A stretch of 64,000 bases of DNA from CAVRCT01 sp963719645. GTDB lineage: Bacteria; Pseudomonadota; Gammaproteobacteria; DSM-16500. The stretch covers positions 1-64,000 of the forward strand of contig CAVRCT010000003.1 in assembly GCA_963719645.1 (NCBI GenBank), in the 5' to 3' direction. A model generated the notes under the pieces. The model saw nothing but the letters and a program-made list of their open reading frames with translations. It was not told the DNA's origin and did not search any database. A program made the position numbers and the translations under genes. Positions 9,001 to 19,007 of this stretch are shown here, in pieces (within the stretch, counting starts at the first letter, position 1; each line of letters starts with the position of its first letter).

Positions 9001-10145
9001 TTTTCCAACGGATTGAAAAACTCTTACTGAATCGAACGGCAGAAGGCGGCCCAAATAAACTGAAAAAAGGGTCGAAGATTACGAAAGGTTATCTTGCTGA
9101 AGTGTCCACGAGAAAAGTGGTTTGAAATTCGTTTACGGGATGCAGCTGCAAATAATCAACTCGAAGCGGCTGCAAAGCAATATAAGCAAGAACGCTTAGA
9201 TTTCGAAAAAGCATATGATGCAAAACGTAACAAGATTACTCAAGGTGATGATTTAGCACCGGGTGTATTAAAAATCGTGAAAGTCTATATGGCTGTGAAA
9301 CGTCGTATCCAACCAGGCGATAAAATGGCAGGCCGACACGGTAACAAAGGTGTTATTTCAACGATTGTTCCTGTTGAAGACATGCCTTATATGGCAGATG
9401 GCACACCAGTTGATATCGTTTTAAATCCACTCGGTGTACCTTCACGTATGAACGTCGGTCAAGTGCTAGAAACTCACTTAGGTTGGGCAGCGAAAGGTTT
9501 AGGTTTGAAAATTGGTAAAATGCTAGAAGAGCAGCAATCCATTAAAAACCTCCGTCAAATGTTGAATTCGATTTATAACAACACGGCAAAGCGTAAAGAA
9601 AATATTTCCGACTTAACCGACGAAGAAATATTAACCTTAGCGAAAAATTTACGTGAAGGTGTGCCAATGGCAACGCCTGTGTTTGATGGTGCGACCGAAG
9701 ATGAAATTAAAGCCATGCTAAAACTAGCTGACTTACCAGAAAGTGGTCAAACAACGTTGTATGACGGTCGACGGGCAGAGCATTTGAACGACAAGTCACT
9801 GTGGGTTACATGTACATGATGAAACTCAATCACTTAGTCGACGATAAAATGCATGCTCGTTCAACAGGATCTTATAGTCTTGTCACACAACAACCATTAG
9901 GCGGTAAAGCGCAATTTGGTGGCCAACGCTTTGGTGAAATGGAAGTGTGGGCACTAGAAGCCTATGGTGCAGCTTATACATTGCAAGAAATGCTAACAGT
10001 GAAATCCGATGACGTTGGCGGTCGAACTAAGATGTATAAAAATATTGTTGATGGCGATCACTATATGGAATCCAGTATGCCGGAAGCATTCAACGTATTA
10101 ATCAAAGAAATTCGCTCTTTAGCCATTAATATGGAGCTTGAATAA
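6065..10145 (+). pseudogene. rpoB: RNA polymerase beta subunit, reading frame interrupted four times
   Basis: Catalytic beta subunit of RNA polymerase. All regions are collinear with a full-length protein of about 1359 residues, but the frame is broken four times: one extra base near 6785, a TAA at 8322-8324 where CAA (Gln) is expected between EAG and TGVDIYNL, one extra base near 9105, and one missing base near 9771. Pieces lie at 6065-6793, 6786-8324, 8325-9125, 9094-9819 and 9801-10145. The rifampicin-binding segment ([20 protein letters not shown]) is wild type. The gene is essential, so this is either sequence error or an inactive copy with another elsewhere; an intact rpoC follows. Confidence 0.9.
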
Positions 10146-10195
10146 CCTATTATTTCAAGTTTTTAGATAGGCACTTGGGTAAATGAATGTAAGCA

Positions 10196-10212
10196 CCCCG
10201 CCTTCGGCGGGG
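10196..10212 (+). promoter_or_regulatory. GC-rich hairpin in the rpoB-rpoC spacer
   Basis: A perfect stem of CCCCGCC with GGCGGGG closes on a UUCG-type loop, 30 bases before the rpoC start. No T tract follows, so it is probably an mRNA stability or translation element rather than a terminator. Confidence 0.5.
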
Positions 10213-10242
10213 AACGCATAGCACTGATGAGGGGGAATTACC

Positions 10243-13200
10243 TTGAGAGATTTATTAAGTTTAGTAAAGCAGCAAACACAGCTTGAAGAATTTGATGCTA
10301 TTCATATTGGCTTAGCTTCGCCGGATATGATTCGCTCATGGTCGTATGGTGAAGTTAAAAAGCCAGAAACTATAAACTATCGTACATTTAAACCAGAACG
10401 TGATGGTTTATTTTGCGCCAAAATTTTTGGACCTGTAAAAGATTACGAATGCTTATGCGGTAAATATAAGCGTTTAAAACACCGTGGCGTTATTTGCGAA
10501 AAATGTGGCGTTGAAGTTACCCTTTCGAAGGTTCGTCGCGATCGCATGGGACACATTGAACTTGCAAGTCCTATTGCACATATTTGGTTTTTACGTTCGC
10601 TGCCTTCACGGATTGGTTTCTTGCTGGATATGACCTTGCGTGATATCGAACGCATTTTATATTTTGAAGCATATGTTGTTATTGATCCAGGCATGACGCA
10701 ATTAGAGCGCGGCCAATTACTTTCAGAAGAAGCGTATTACGACGCAATTGAAGAATATGGCGATGAATTTGATGCGCGTATGGGCGCTGAGGCGATTCAA
10801 GAATTGTTGCGCGCACTCAATTTAGAAACAGAAATGGCGAAAATTCGTGAAGATATTGCAAGCACTTCATCTGAAGCGAAATTGAAAAAACTTACCAAGC
10901 GAGTAAAGCTCATTGAAGCATTCTTATCGTCTGGCAATAAACCAGAATGGATGATTTTAGCAGTGCTGCCTGTCTTACCGCCTGATTTAAGACCATTGGT
11001 TCCGTTAGATGGCGGCAGATTTGCAACATCCGATTTGAACGACTTATATCGTCGAGTCATTAATCGCAATAATCGATTAAAACGTTTATTAGATTTAAAT
11101 GCTCCCGATATTATTGTGCGCAATGAAAAGCGGATGCTACAAGAATCAGTTGATGCATTATTGGATAATGGCAGACGAGGACGCGCGATTACAGGATCCA
11201 ACAAGCGCCCATTAAAATCATTAGCGGATATGATTAAAGGTAAGCAAGGCCGCTTCCGTCAAAATTTATTAGGTAAACGGGTAGATTACTCAGGCCGTTC
11301 AGTTATCGTCGTGGGTCCTACATTAAGATTGCACCAATGTGGATTACCGAAAAAAATGGCGTTAGAGTTATTCAAGCCATTTATCTTCAGCCGATTGCAA
11401 ATCCAAGGGTTAGCTTCCACTATCAAAGCAGCTAAGAAAATGGTAGATCGTGAAGAAGCAGCGGTGTGGGATATTCTGGAACAAGTTATTCGCGAACATC
11501 CTGTCCTGCTCAACCGTGCGCCCACTTTGCATAGATTAGGTATCCAAGCATTCGAACCGGTATTGATTGAAGGTAAAGCGATTCAATTACATCCATTGGT
11601 TTGTACCGCTTATAACGCGGACTTTGACGGTGACCAAATGGCGGTTCATATACCTTTGTCACTTGAAGCCCAGTTGGAAGCACGTTCGTTGATGATGTCG
11701 ACCAATAATATTTTATCACCTGCAAACGGCGAGCCCATCATTGTACCTTCGCAAGACGTTGTATTGGGTCTTTATTACATGACCCGTGCGCGAGTTAATG
11801 CACGTGGCGAAGGGATGATATTTGTTGATGTGAATGAAATTCATCGTGCATACGAAAATGGCGACGTTGAGTTACAAGCAAAAGTTAAAGCTAAAATCAA
11901 AGAATATGTAGTGGATGAAGTGAATGGTGGATTTAAACCTAATATCCGCTTAGTGGAAACGACGGCAGGTCGGGCTATGTTGTCCGAAGTGCTTCCTAAA
12001 GGATTATCGTTTGATTTATTTAATCGTACGATGAATAAAAAAGCGATTTCCAGTGTCATTAATGCGTGTTATCGCGAAATTGGCTTGAAAGCAACTGTCA
12101 TCTTTGCCGACCAGTTGATGTACACCGGTTTCTCTTATGCAACAAAGTCAGGTGTCTCAATTGGTGTGAACGACTTAGTGATTCCAAAAGAAAAATCCGC
12201 CATCATTAATCAAGCGGAAGAAGAAGTTGGTAAGATTCAAGCACAGTTCTCATCCGGTTTGGTGACGCAGGGCGAACGTTACAATAAAGTTGTTGATATT
12301 TGGTCGCGCACAAATGACCAAGTTGCAAAAGCGATGATGAATGAACTTTCAACTGAAACGGTAAAAGATGCAAAGGGCAACAAGGTAGCACAAGAATCAT
12401 TTAATTCCATTTACATGATGGCAGATTCAGGTGCGAGAGGCTCGGCTGCTCAGATTCGTCAGTTGGCAGGAATGCGGGGTTTGATGGCGAAACCAGATGG
12501 TTCTATTATCGAAACACCGATCACCGCGAATTTTCGTGAAGGTTTAAACGTATTGCAATATTTTATTTCGACTCACGGTGCACGTAAAGGTCTTGCGGAT
12601 ACCGCATTAAAAACGGCAAACTCAGGTTATTTAACCCGCCGTTTAGTTGACGTTGCTCAAGATCTTGTGATCACAGAATTAGATTGCGGAACATCGCAGG
12701 GCGTCGTGATGACACCGTTAATTGAAGGTGGTGATGTTGTTGAGCCATTACATGAGCGTGTGTTAGGTCGTGTGGTTGCGGTAGATGTTTGCGAACCAGC
12801 AGGTACGAAAGTGGTTGCACCTGCAGGTACTTTACTCGATGAAAAATGGGTTACAAAATTAGAAGAATTAACCATCGATCAAGTTCTTGTGAGATCACCT
12901 ATTTCTTGTGAATCTCGTTTTGGAATTTGTTCCGCTTGTTATGGACGTGATTTAGCGCGTGGGCATCAGGTCAACATTGGTGAAGCAGTGGGTGTTATTG
13001 CTGCGCAATCCATCGGTGAGCCGGGTACACAGTTAACCATGAGAACATTCCACATCGGTGGTGCAGCTTCCCGAGCAACAGCAGTCAATAATGTCCAAAT
13101 TAAATTAGCTGGAAAGATAAAGCTGCATAATATTAAATTGCTGCAGCATCATACCGGAAAATTTATTGCAGTCTCTCGTTCAGGTGAATTAGCGGTTGTT

Positions 13201-14397
13201 GATGAGCATGGTCGTGAAAGAGAACGTTATAAGATTCCATACGGTGCTGAGTTATCGGTTCCCGATGGTACACGTGCTGAGTCAGGACAAGTGGTAGCAA
13301 ATTGGGATCCACATAGTCACCCTGTCATCACAGAGGTTGCAGGTAAAATCAAGTTCGTCGATTTAATCGAAAGCGTCACAATGAATCGTCAAACAGACGA
13401 ACTAACGGGTTTAAGTAGTATTGTTATTACCGATCCAAAACAGCGTAGTCAAAGCGGTAAAGAATTAAAACCGATGATTAAGTTGATTGATGATAAAGGT
13501 AATGATTTGTATCTTGCAGGTACGAACTTACTCGCACAATATTTCTTACCGGCCGATGCCATTGTCAATTTTGAAGATGGCGCGCGTGTTAAGGTGGGTG
13601 ACGTGATAGCACGTATTCCACAAGAAACCTCAAAAACACGCGATATTACCGGTGGTTTGCCGCGCGTTGCAGACTTATTCGAAGCACGACGTCCTAAAGA
13701 TCCGTCAATTCTGGCCGAAATTTCTGGAATTGTGAGCTTCGGTAAAGAAACAAAAGGTAAACGACGTTTAATCATTACAGGGTTAACAGGTGAATTACAT
13801 GAGGAATTAATTCCAAAATGGCGCCATGTTAACGTATTTGAAGGTGAGCACGTAGAAAAAGGTGAAGTGATTGCAGAAGGCTCATTAAATCCACATGATA
13901 TACTTCGTCTTTTAGGCATTAATGCATTGGCAAATTTCATCGTCAATGAAGTACAAGACGTGTATCGCTTGCAAGGTGTAAAAATCAACGATAAACATAT
14001 TGAAGTGATTATTCGCCAAATGTTGCGCAAGGTCTTCATTGTTCATCCAGGGGATACAACCTTCTTAAAAGGCGAACAAGTTGAATTCAGTCAATTACGT
14101 GATGAGAATGATAAGGTCACTAAAGCTGGCAAAATGATCGCGCGACACGAACCAATTTTACTAGGTATTACAAAGGCTTCACTGGCAACCGAATCCTTTA
14201 TATCGGCGGCATCCTTCCAAGAAACAACGCGTGTTCTGACAGAAGCGGCTGTCAGTGGTAAAATAGATGAATTACGCGGACTTAAGGAAAACGTAATAGT
14301 CGGTCGTTTGATTCCTGCAGGAACAGGGTTGGCTTATCATGCCGGCCGTAAAGTTAGAAAGCAGGGCCCAATTGATCAAGCTGATGATGTGAAATAA
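10243..14397 (+). CDS. rpoC: DNA-directed RNA polymerase subunit beta'
   Basis: Largest polymerase subunit, 1384 residues. The N-terminal zinc ligands are C70, C72, C85 and C88 (ECLCGKY, CEKCGVE). The catalytic NADFDGDQMAVH binds Mg2+ through three aspartates, and the second zinc cluster lies around CESRFGICSACYGRD. The start is TTG at 10243, preceded by GAGGGGG and giving MRDLLSLVKQ; there is no better ATG. Unlike rpoB, the whole 4.1-kb frame is intact. It ends shortly before a strong hairpin at 14415. Confidence 0.97.
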   Translation: MRDLLSLVKQQTQLEEFDAIHIGLASPDMIRSWSYGEVKKPETINYRTFKPERDGLFCAKIFGPVKDYECLCGKYKRLKHRGVICEKCGVEVTLSKVRRDRMGHIELASPIAHIWFLRSLPSRIGFLLDMTLRDIERILYFEAYVVIDPGMTQLERGQLLSEEAYYDAIEEYGDEFDARMGAEAIQELLRALNLETEMAKIREDIASTSSEAKLKKLTKRVKLIEAFLSSGNKPEWMILAVLPVLPPDLRPLVPLDGGRFATSDLNDLYRRVINRNNRLKRLLDLNAPDIIVRNEKRMLQESVDALLDNGRRGRAITGSNKRPLKSLADMIKGKQGRFRQNLLGKRVDYSGRSVIVVGPTLRLHQCGLPKKMALELFKPFIFSRLQIQGLASTIKAAKKMVDREEAAVWDILEQVIREHPVLLNRAPTLHRLGIQAFEPVLIEGKAIQLHPLVCTAYNADFDGDQMAVHIPLSLEAQLEARSLMMSTNNILSPANGEPIIVPSQDVVLGLYYMTRARVNARGEGMIFVDVNEIHRAYENGDVELQAKVKAKIKEYVVDEVNGGFKPNIRLVETTAGRAMLSEVLPKGLSFDLFNRTMNKKAISSVINACYREIGLKATVIFADQLMYTGFSYATKSGVSIGVNDLVIPKEKSAIINQAEEEVGKIQAQFSSGLVTQGERYNKVVDIWSRTNDQVAKAMMNELSTETVKDAKGNKVAQESFNSIYMMADSGARGSAAQIRQLAGMRGLMAKPDGSIIETPITANFREGLNVLQYFISTHGARKGLADTALKTANSGYLTRRLVDVAQDLVITELDCGTSQGVVMTPLIEGGDVVEPLHERVLGRVVAVDVCEPAGTKVVAPAGTLLDEKWVTKLEELTIDQVLVRSPISCESRFGICSACYGRDLARGHQVNIGEAVGVIAAQSIGEPGTQLTMRTFHIGGAASRATAVNNVQIKLAGKIKLHNIKLLQHHTGKFIAVSRSGELAVVDEHGRERERYKIPYGAELSVPDGTRAESGQVVANWDPHSHPVITEVAGKIKFVDLIESVTMNRQTDELTGLSSIVITDPKQRSQSGKELKPMIKLIDDKGNDLYLAGTNLLAQYFLPADAIVNFEDGARVKVGDVIARIPQETSKTRDITGGLPRVADLFEARRPKDPSILAEISGIVSFGKETKGKRRLIITGLTGELHEELIPKWRHVNVFEGEHVEKGEVIAEGSLNPHDILRLLGINALANFIVNEVQDVYRLQGVKINDKHIEVIIRQMLRKVFIVHPGDTTFLKGEQVEFSQLRDENDKVTKAGKMIARHEPILLGITKASLATESFISAASFQETTRVLTEAAVSGKIDELRGLKENVIVGRLIPAGTGLAYHAGRKVRKQGPIDQADDVK

Positions 14398-14414
14398 GGC
14401 TAGTCATCGAAACG

Positions 14415-14455
14415 AAACAAGGGTTTATCGGTAATTACACGATAAGCCCTTGTTT
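14415..14455 (+). terminator. Terminator after rpoC
   Basis: A 16-bp stem, AAACAAGGGTTTATCG with CGATAAGCCCTTGTTT, has an 8-base loop; the T residues belong to the distal arm. It separates the rpoBC unit from the str operon promoter. Confidence 0.7.
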
Positions 14456-14565
14456 AATGAAGTAAAGAGAAAGGGTAAAGCGACAAATTTTTAAATTTTA
14501 TACCCCTAATTTGATTAGGAAATCACATAAAATCTAAAATAAGTTATCTAAAATGATAACTATGC

Positions 14566-14594
14566 TTGACATAATGCGCACTCCTTTTTAGAAT
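14566..14594 (+). promoter_or_regulatory. Sigma70 promoter of the str operon
   Basis: TTGACA (14566-14571) and TAGAAT (14589-14594) are 17 bp apart, near-consensus. Transcription would begin near 14601 at a hairpin with arms CCTCCTAA (14602-14609) and TTAGGAGG (14614-14621). The promoter serves rpsL-rpsG-fusA-tuf and probably the S10 genes. Confidence 0.8.
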
Positions 14595-14681
14595 CGCGCC
14601 TCCTCCTAATGAGTTAGGAGGTTGCGCTACATTAGTTTTTGTTTTTAATCAGTGTAGATAACATTAGGCTGGAGTTTAGGA

Positions 14682-15056
14682 ATGCCAACAATAAATCAGC
14701 TTGTGCGTAAACCACGAGCGCCAAAAATAGTAAAATCGACAGTACCACATTTAGCAGGGTCACCTCAAAAACGAGGCGTGTGTATTCGTGTATATACAAC
14801 GACTCCAAAGAAACCAAACTCAGCACTCCGTAAGGTAGCGCGGGTACGTTTAACAAACGGTGGTGAAGTCACTACCTATATCGGTGGTGAAGGCCATAAT
14901 TTACAAGAACACTCTGTCGTACTGATCCGAGGCGGCCGTGTTAAAGACTTACCAGGTGTTCGTTACCATACCGTACGCGGTAGCTTAGATACAGCGGGTG
15001 TCGCAAATCGACGCAGAGGCCGTTCTAAGTATGGTACGAAGAAACCTAAAGCATAA
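14682..15056 (+). CDS. rpsL: 30S ribosomal protein S12
   Basis: S12 lies at the decoding centre and contributes to accuracy. The 124-residue protein contains TTPKKPNSALRKVARV and GGRVKDLPGVRYHTVRG; the lysines at the usual streptomycin-resistance sites (K43 and K88 in E. coli numbering) are wild type. It is the first gene of the str operon, behind the promoter at 14566. Confidence 0.98.
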   Translation: MPTINQLVRKPRAPKIVKSTVPHLAGSPQKRGVCIRVYTTTPKKPNSALRKVARVRLTNGGEVTTYIGGEGHNLQEHSVVLIRGGRVKDLPGVRYHTVRGSLDTAGVANRRRGRSKYGTKKPKA

Positions 15057-15084
15057 TTTAATGATTTTTCACAGGAATTAAGCA

Positions 15085-15654
15085 ATGCCAAGAAGAAAAG
15101 CTGCGATTAAACGAGATACTTTACCAGATCCTCTTTATGGGAGTGAGCGGTTAGCGAGATTTATCAATGTTATTATGAGAGCCGGCAAAAGATCAATTGC
15201 CGAGCATATAGTGTATACAGCATTAGATGAGGTTTCCAAGCGCTTAAAGAAAGGTAAGCAGGGTGGCGCTCACGGTAAAAAGGGTGAAGAAGAAGGTGAT
15301 GACACATCCAGCTCATCAGGCGGTAAATCATCTAAAATATCCTACAATAAAGAAGCGTTGGAAATTCTTGATAAAGCATTAAACAATATTCGTCCCACCG
15401 TGGAAGTTAAGTCACGCCGAGTGGGTGGAGCAACCTACCAAGTTCCTGTTGAAGTCGATACAGAACGTGGTATTGCATTGGCTATGCGCTGGATTGTGAA
15501 AGCGGCGAAAGATCGCGGCGAAAAAACAATGATTTTACGCTTAGCTGCAGAAATGCTAGAAGCTCATGAAGGCCGTGGAACATCCGTGAAGATGCGAGAT
15601 GACATGCATAGAATGGCTAAGGCAAACCAAGCCTTTGCTCACTACCGTTGGTAA
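15085..15654 (+). CDS. rpsG: 30S ribosomal protein S7 with internal insertion
   Basis: S7 nucleates assembly of the 30S head. The body matches the family (LPDPLYGSERLARFINVIM, TVEVKSRRVGGATYQVPVEV, ending AFAHYRW), but residues about 54-88 form an extra Gly/Lys/Glu/Ser-rich segment (KKGKQGGAHGKKGEEEGDD and following) between the first helices. That raises the length to 189, while the C-terminus stops at HYRW without the enteric tail. The insertion stays in frame and is probably a solvent-exposed loop. fusA follows 17 bases downstream. Confidence 0.96.
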   Translation: MPRRKAAIKRDTLPDPLYGSERLARFINVIMRAGKRSIAEHIVYTALDEVSKRLKKGKQGGAHGKKGEEEGDDTSSSSGGKSSKISYNKEALEILDKALNNIRPTVEVKSRRVGGATYQVPVEVDTERGIALAMRWIVKAAKDRGEKTMILRLAAEMLEAHEGRGTSVKMRDDMHRMAKANQAFAHYRW

Positions 15655-15671
15655 CATTAGAGGTATAAGAC

Positions 15672-17774
15672 GTGGCACGTGTAACACCAATCGAACAGTA
15701 TAGAAATATCGGCATCATGGCTCACATCGATGCAGGTAAAACAACCACAACGGAACGTGTGCTTTTTTACACGGGCGTGTCGCACAAAATAGGCGAAGTC
15801 CATGAAGGCGCTGCTGTAATGGATTGGATGGAGCAAGAACAAGAACGAGGCATTACCATTACATCAGCTGCCACAACGTGCTTCTGGTATGGAATGGATA
15901 AGCAGTTTCCGCAGCATCGCATTAATATTATTGATACACCGGGACACGTCGATTTTACCATTGAAGTTGAACGTTCGCTTCGTGTGCTTGACGGTGCATG
16001 CGCAGTATTTTGTGCAGTGGGTGGTGTTGAACCACAATCTGAAACAGTATGGCGTCAAGCAAACCGCTATGGCGTTCCAAGACTTGGTTTTGTCAATAAA
16101 ATGGATCGTGCAGGTGCGAATTTCTTACGCGTAGTCGGTCAAGTAAAATCAAGATTAGGTGCAAATCCAGTACCGATCCAGCTCCCTATTGGAGCTGAAG
16201 AACATTTTGAAGGCGTCGTAGATTTAGTTCGCATGAAAGCAATCCACTGGGATGAAAAAACTCAGGGCATGAAATATGAAGCTCGTGAAATCAGAGCAGA
16301 CATGTTAGAAGAATGCAAAAAATGGCGCGAGCAGATGGTTGAGGCTGCAGCAGAAGCATCCGAAGAATTAATGAATAAATACCTTGAACAAGGTGATTTA
16401 TCAGAAGAAGAAATTCGAAAAGGCTTACGCATTCGAACCATTAAAAATGAAATTGTACCAATGCTTTGTGGTTCTGCTTTTAAAAATAAAGGCGTCCAAG
16501 CGATGTTGGATTCAGTCATTTATTATTTGCCATCACCTTCAGACGTCCCGGCAATCAAGGGGCATCAAGATGACGGCGAAAGTTCACCCACTGAAAGACA
16601 TCCAGTCGATAACGAACCTTTTTCTGCATTAGCATTTAAGATTGCAACAGATCCATACGTTGGGACATTAACTTATTTCAGAGTTTATTCGGGCGTATTG
16701 CAATCAGGTGATACGGTATATAACCCAATTAAAGATAAAGAAGAACGAATTGGCCGAGTACTGCAAATGCATGCTAATACACGCCAAGAGATTAAAGAAG
16801 TACGAGCAGGTGATATCGCGGCAGCCGTTGGATTGAAGAAAGTGACAACGGGTGACACATTATGTTCTGTTGATGATGTAATCGTCCTAGAAAAAATGGT
16901 ATTTCCTGAGCCGGTTATTTCTGTAGCAGTTGAACCAAAAACAAAAGCAGATCAAGAAAAAATGGGTCTTGCATTAGGCAAGCTAGCACAAGAAGATCCT
17001 TCATTTAGAGTACATACCGATGAAGAATCCGGTCAGACCATTATTTCTGGTATGGGCGAGTTACATCTTGAGATCATTGTTGATCGAATGAAGCGTGAGT
17101 TTAGCGTAGAGGCGAATGTTGGCAAGCCTCAGGTCGCATATCGCGAAACCATCAGAAATACAATTGAGCAAGAAGGCAAATACGTCCGTCAATCAGGCGG
17201 TCGTGGCCAATACGGGCATGTTTGGATTCGATTGGAGCCAAAAGAAGCCGGTACAGGTTACGAATTTGTGAATGACATTGTCGGTGGAGCAATTCCTAGA
17301 GAATATGTGCCAGCAGTTGACAAAGGTATTCAAGAGCAAATGAAAAATGGTGTGATTGCTGGATTCCCTGTGGTCGATGTCAAAGTAACCTTGTTTGATG
17401 GTTCATATCATGATGTTGACTCTAGTGAAATGGCATTTAAGATTGCGGGTTCCATGGGCTTTAAAGAAGGTGCAAAGAAGGCAAAAGCAGTACTGCTTGA
17501 GCCTGTGATGAAAGTTGAAGTCATTACACCCGAAGATTATATGGGCGATGTGATGGGCGATCTTAACAGACGTAGAGGCTTGCTCCAAGGTATGGATGAT
17601 ACGCCATCTGGCAAATCAATCCGTGCTGAAGTTCCGCTCGGTGAAATGTTTGGATATGCAACTGATCTGCGCTCAATGACACAAGGCCGGGCTACTTATA
17701 CGATGGAATTTGCAAAGTATAATGAAGCGCCTGCAAGCATAGCAGAGCAAGTAATGGATAAAAGTACAACATAA
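15672..17774 (+). CDS. fusA: Elongation factor G
   Basis: GTPase that drives translocation and, with RRF, ribosome recycling. The 700-residue protein has P-loop AHIDAGKTTT at about 17-26, DTPGHVDF and NKMDRAG, followed by domains II-V; domain IV includes GGRGQYGHVWI. The start is GTG at 15672 with AGAGG upstream. It is of normal length and lies between rpsG and the second tuf. Confidence 0.98.
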   Translation: MARVTPIEQYRNIGIMAHIDAGKTTTTERVLFYTGVSHKIGEVHEGAAVMDWMEQEQERGITITSAATTCFWYGMDKQFPQHRINIIDTPGHVDFTIEVERSLRVLDGACAVFCAVGGVEPQSETVWRQANRYGVPRLGFVNKMDRAGANFLRVVGQVKSRLGANPVPIQLPIGAEEHFEGVVDLVRMKAIHWDEKTQGMKYEAREIRADMLEECKKWREQMVEAAAEASEELMNKYLEQGDLSEEEIRKGLRIRTIKNEIVPMLCGSAFKNKGVQAMLDSVIYYLPSPSDVPAIKGHQDDGESSPTERHPVDNEPFSALAFKIATDPYVGTLTYFRVYSGVLQSGDTVYNPIKDKEERIGRVLQMHANTRQEIKEVRAGDIAAAVGLKKVTTGDTLCSVDDVIVLEKMVFPEPVISVAVEPKTKADQEKMGLALGKLAQEDPSFRVHTDEESGQTIISGMGELHLEIIVDRMKREFSVEANVGKPQVAYRETIRNTIEQEGKYVRQSGGRGQYGHVWIRLEPKEAGTGYEFVNDIVGGAIPREYVPAVDKGIQEQMKNGVIAGFPVVDVKVTLFDGSYHDVDSSEMAFKIAGSMGFKEGAKKAKAVLLEPVMKVEVITPEDYMGDVMGDLNRRRGLLQGMDDTPSGKSIRAEVPLGEMFGYATDLRSMTQGRATYTMEFAKYNEAPASIAEQVMDKSTT

Positions 17775-17811
17775 TTTTTAGATAAGATTTAATTTAAAGG
17801 GGAAATAAAAC

Positions 17812-19002
17812 ATGGCAAAAGCAGTATTTGAACGCAATAAGCCACATTTGAATGTAGGAACAATTGGTCACGTAGATCATGGTAAGACCACGTTAACAGC
17901 GGCATTAACAAAATGCATGGCAGATAAGTTTGGTGGCGAAACATTAGCATACGACCAAATTGATAAAGCCCCAGAAGAAAAGGCACGTGGAATCACGATT
18001 GCGACTGCTCACGTTGAGTATCAATCAGATAAACGACATTATGCGCATGTTGATTGCCCAGGCCACGCAGATTATGTAAAGAACATGATTACAGGTGCTG
18101 CTCAAATGGATGGAGCGATCTTAGTGGTATCAGCTGCAGATGGCCCGATGCCGCAAACAAGAGAGCACATTTTGTTAGCCCGTCAAGTAGGCGTACCTTA
18201 TATTGTTGTGTTCTTAAACAAAGCGGACATGGTAGACGACAAAGAATTATTAGAACTTGTGGAAATGGAAGTCAGAGATTTATTGACTAGCTATAATTTC
18301 CCAGGCGACAAGACACCTATTATTATTGGTTCCGCATTGAAAGCATTAGAAGGTGATGCGACTGACATTGGTGTTCCTGCAATTTATAAATTAGTTCAAG
18401 CGATGGATGAATATTTTCCACAACCTGAACGTCAAATCGATAAGCCATTCTTATTGCCAATCGAAGATGTATTCTCAATTTCAGGCCGGGGCACCGTTGT
18501 AACAGGTCGAATTGAAAGAGGCATAGTAAAAGTCGGTGAAGAATTAGAAATTGTTGGCTTAAAGCCCACCCTAAAAACAATTTGTACGGGCGTAGAAATG
18601 TTCCGTAAATTGTTAGATGAAGGTAGAGCGGGCGATAACGTTGGCGTATTACTAAGAGGCACGAAGCGAGAAGAAGTTGAACGCGGTCAAGTGTTAGCAA
18701 AACCAGGTTCAATTACACCGCACACCAAATTCGAGTCAGAAGTTTATATTTTGTCAAAAGAAGAAGGTGGAAGACATACTCCGTTTTTCAAAGGATATCG
18801 TCCCCAGTTTTACTTCCGAACAACTGACGTGACAGGTGAAGTGCAATTACCAGAAGGTGTCGAAATGGTTATGCCAGGAGACAACATCAAGATGGTAGTT
18901 AATTTAATTGTTCCAATTGCGATGGAAGATGGGGTAAGATTCGCGATTCGTGAAGGTGGTCGCACTGTTGGTGCGGGTGTTGTTACTAAAATTTTAGAGT
19001 AA
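17812..19002 (+). CDS. tuf: Elongation factor Tu (copy 2)
   Basis: This second 396-residue EF-Tu starts MAKAVFERNKPHLN after a GGGGAAA ribosome site. It differs from copy 1 at about nine positions, mostly at the ends and near residues 185-195 and 235-255. The DNA is nearly identical over several hundred bases in the last third. rpsJ starts 5 bases after the stop, so the str and S10 operons appear fused. Confidence 0.98.
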   Translation: MAKAVFERNKPHLNVGTIGHVDHGKTTLTAALTKCMADKFGGETLAYDQIDKAPEEKARGITIATAHVEYQSDKRHYAHVDCPGHADYVKNMITGAAQMDGAILVVSAADGPMPQTREHILLARQVGVPYIVVFLNKADMVDDKELLELVEMEVRDLLTSYNFPGDKTPIIIGSALKALEGDATDIGVPAIYKLVQAMDEYFPQPERQIDKPFLLPIEDVFSISGRGTVVTGRIERGIVKVGEELEIVGLKPTLKTICTGVEMFRKLLDEGRAGDNVGVLLRGTKREEVERGQVLAKPGSITPHTKFESEVYILSKEEGGRHTPFFKGYRPQFYFRTTDVTGEVQLPEGVEMVMPGDNIKMVVNLIVPIAMEDGVRFAIREGGRTVGAGVVTKILE

Positions 19003-19007
19003 TTACT

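Noticed and set aside
6065..10145. Programmed frameshifting in rpoB
   Set aside because: Three shifts in different directions plus a stop, with no slippery sequences or stimulatory structures, do not fit programmed recoding.
13449..14039. 196-residue open frame antisense to rpoC
   Set aside because: It is a shadow of the codon pattern of rpoC; no ribosome site and no family match.
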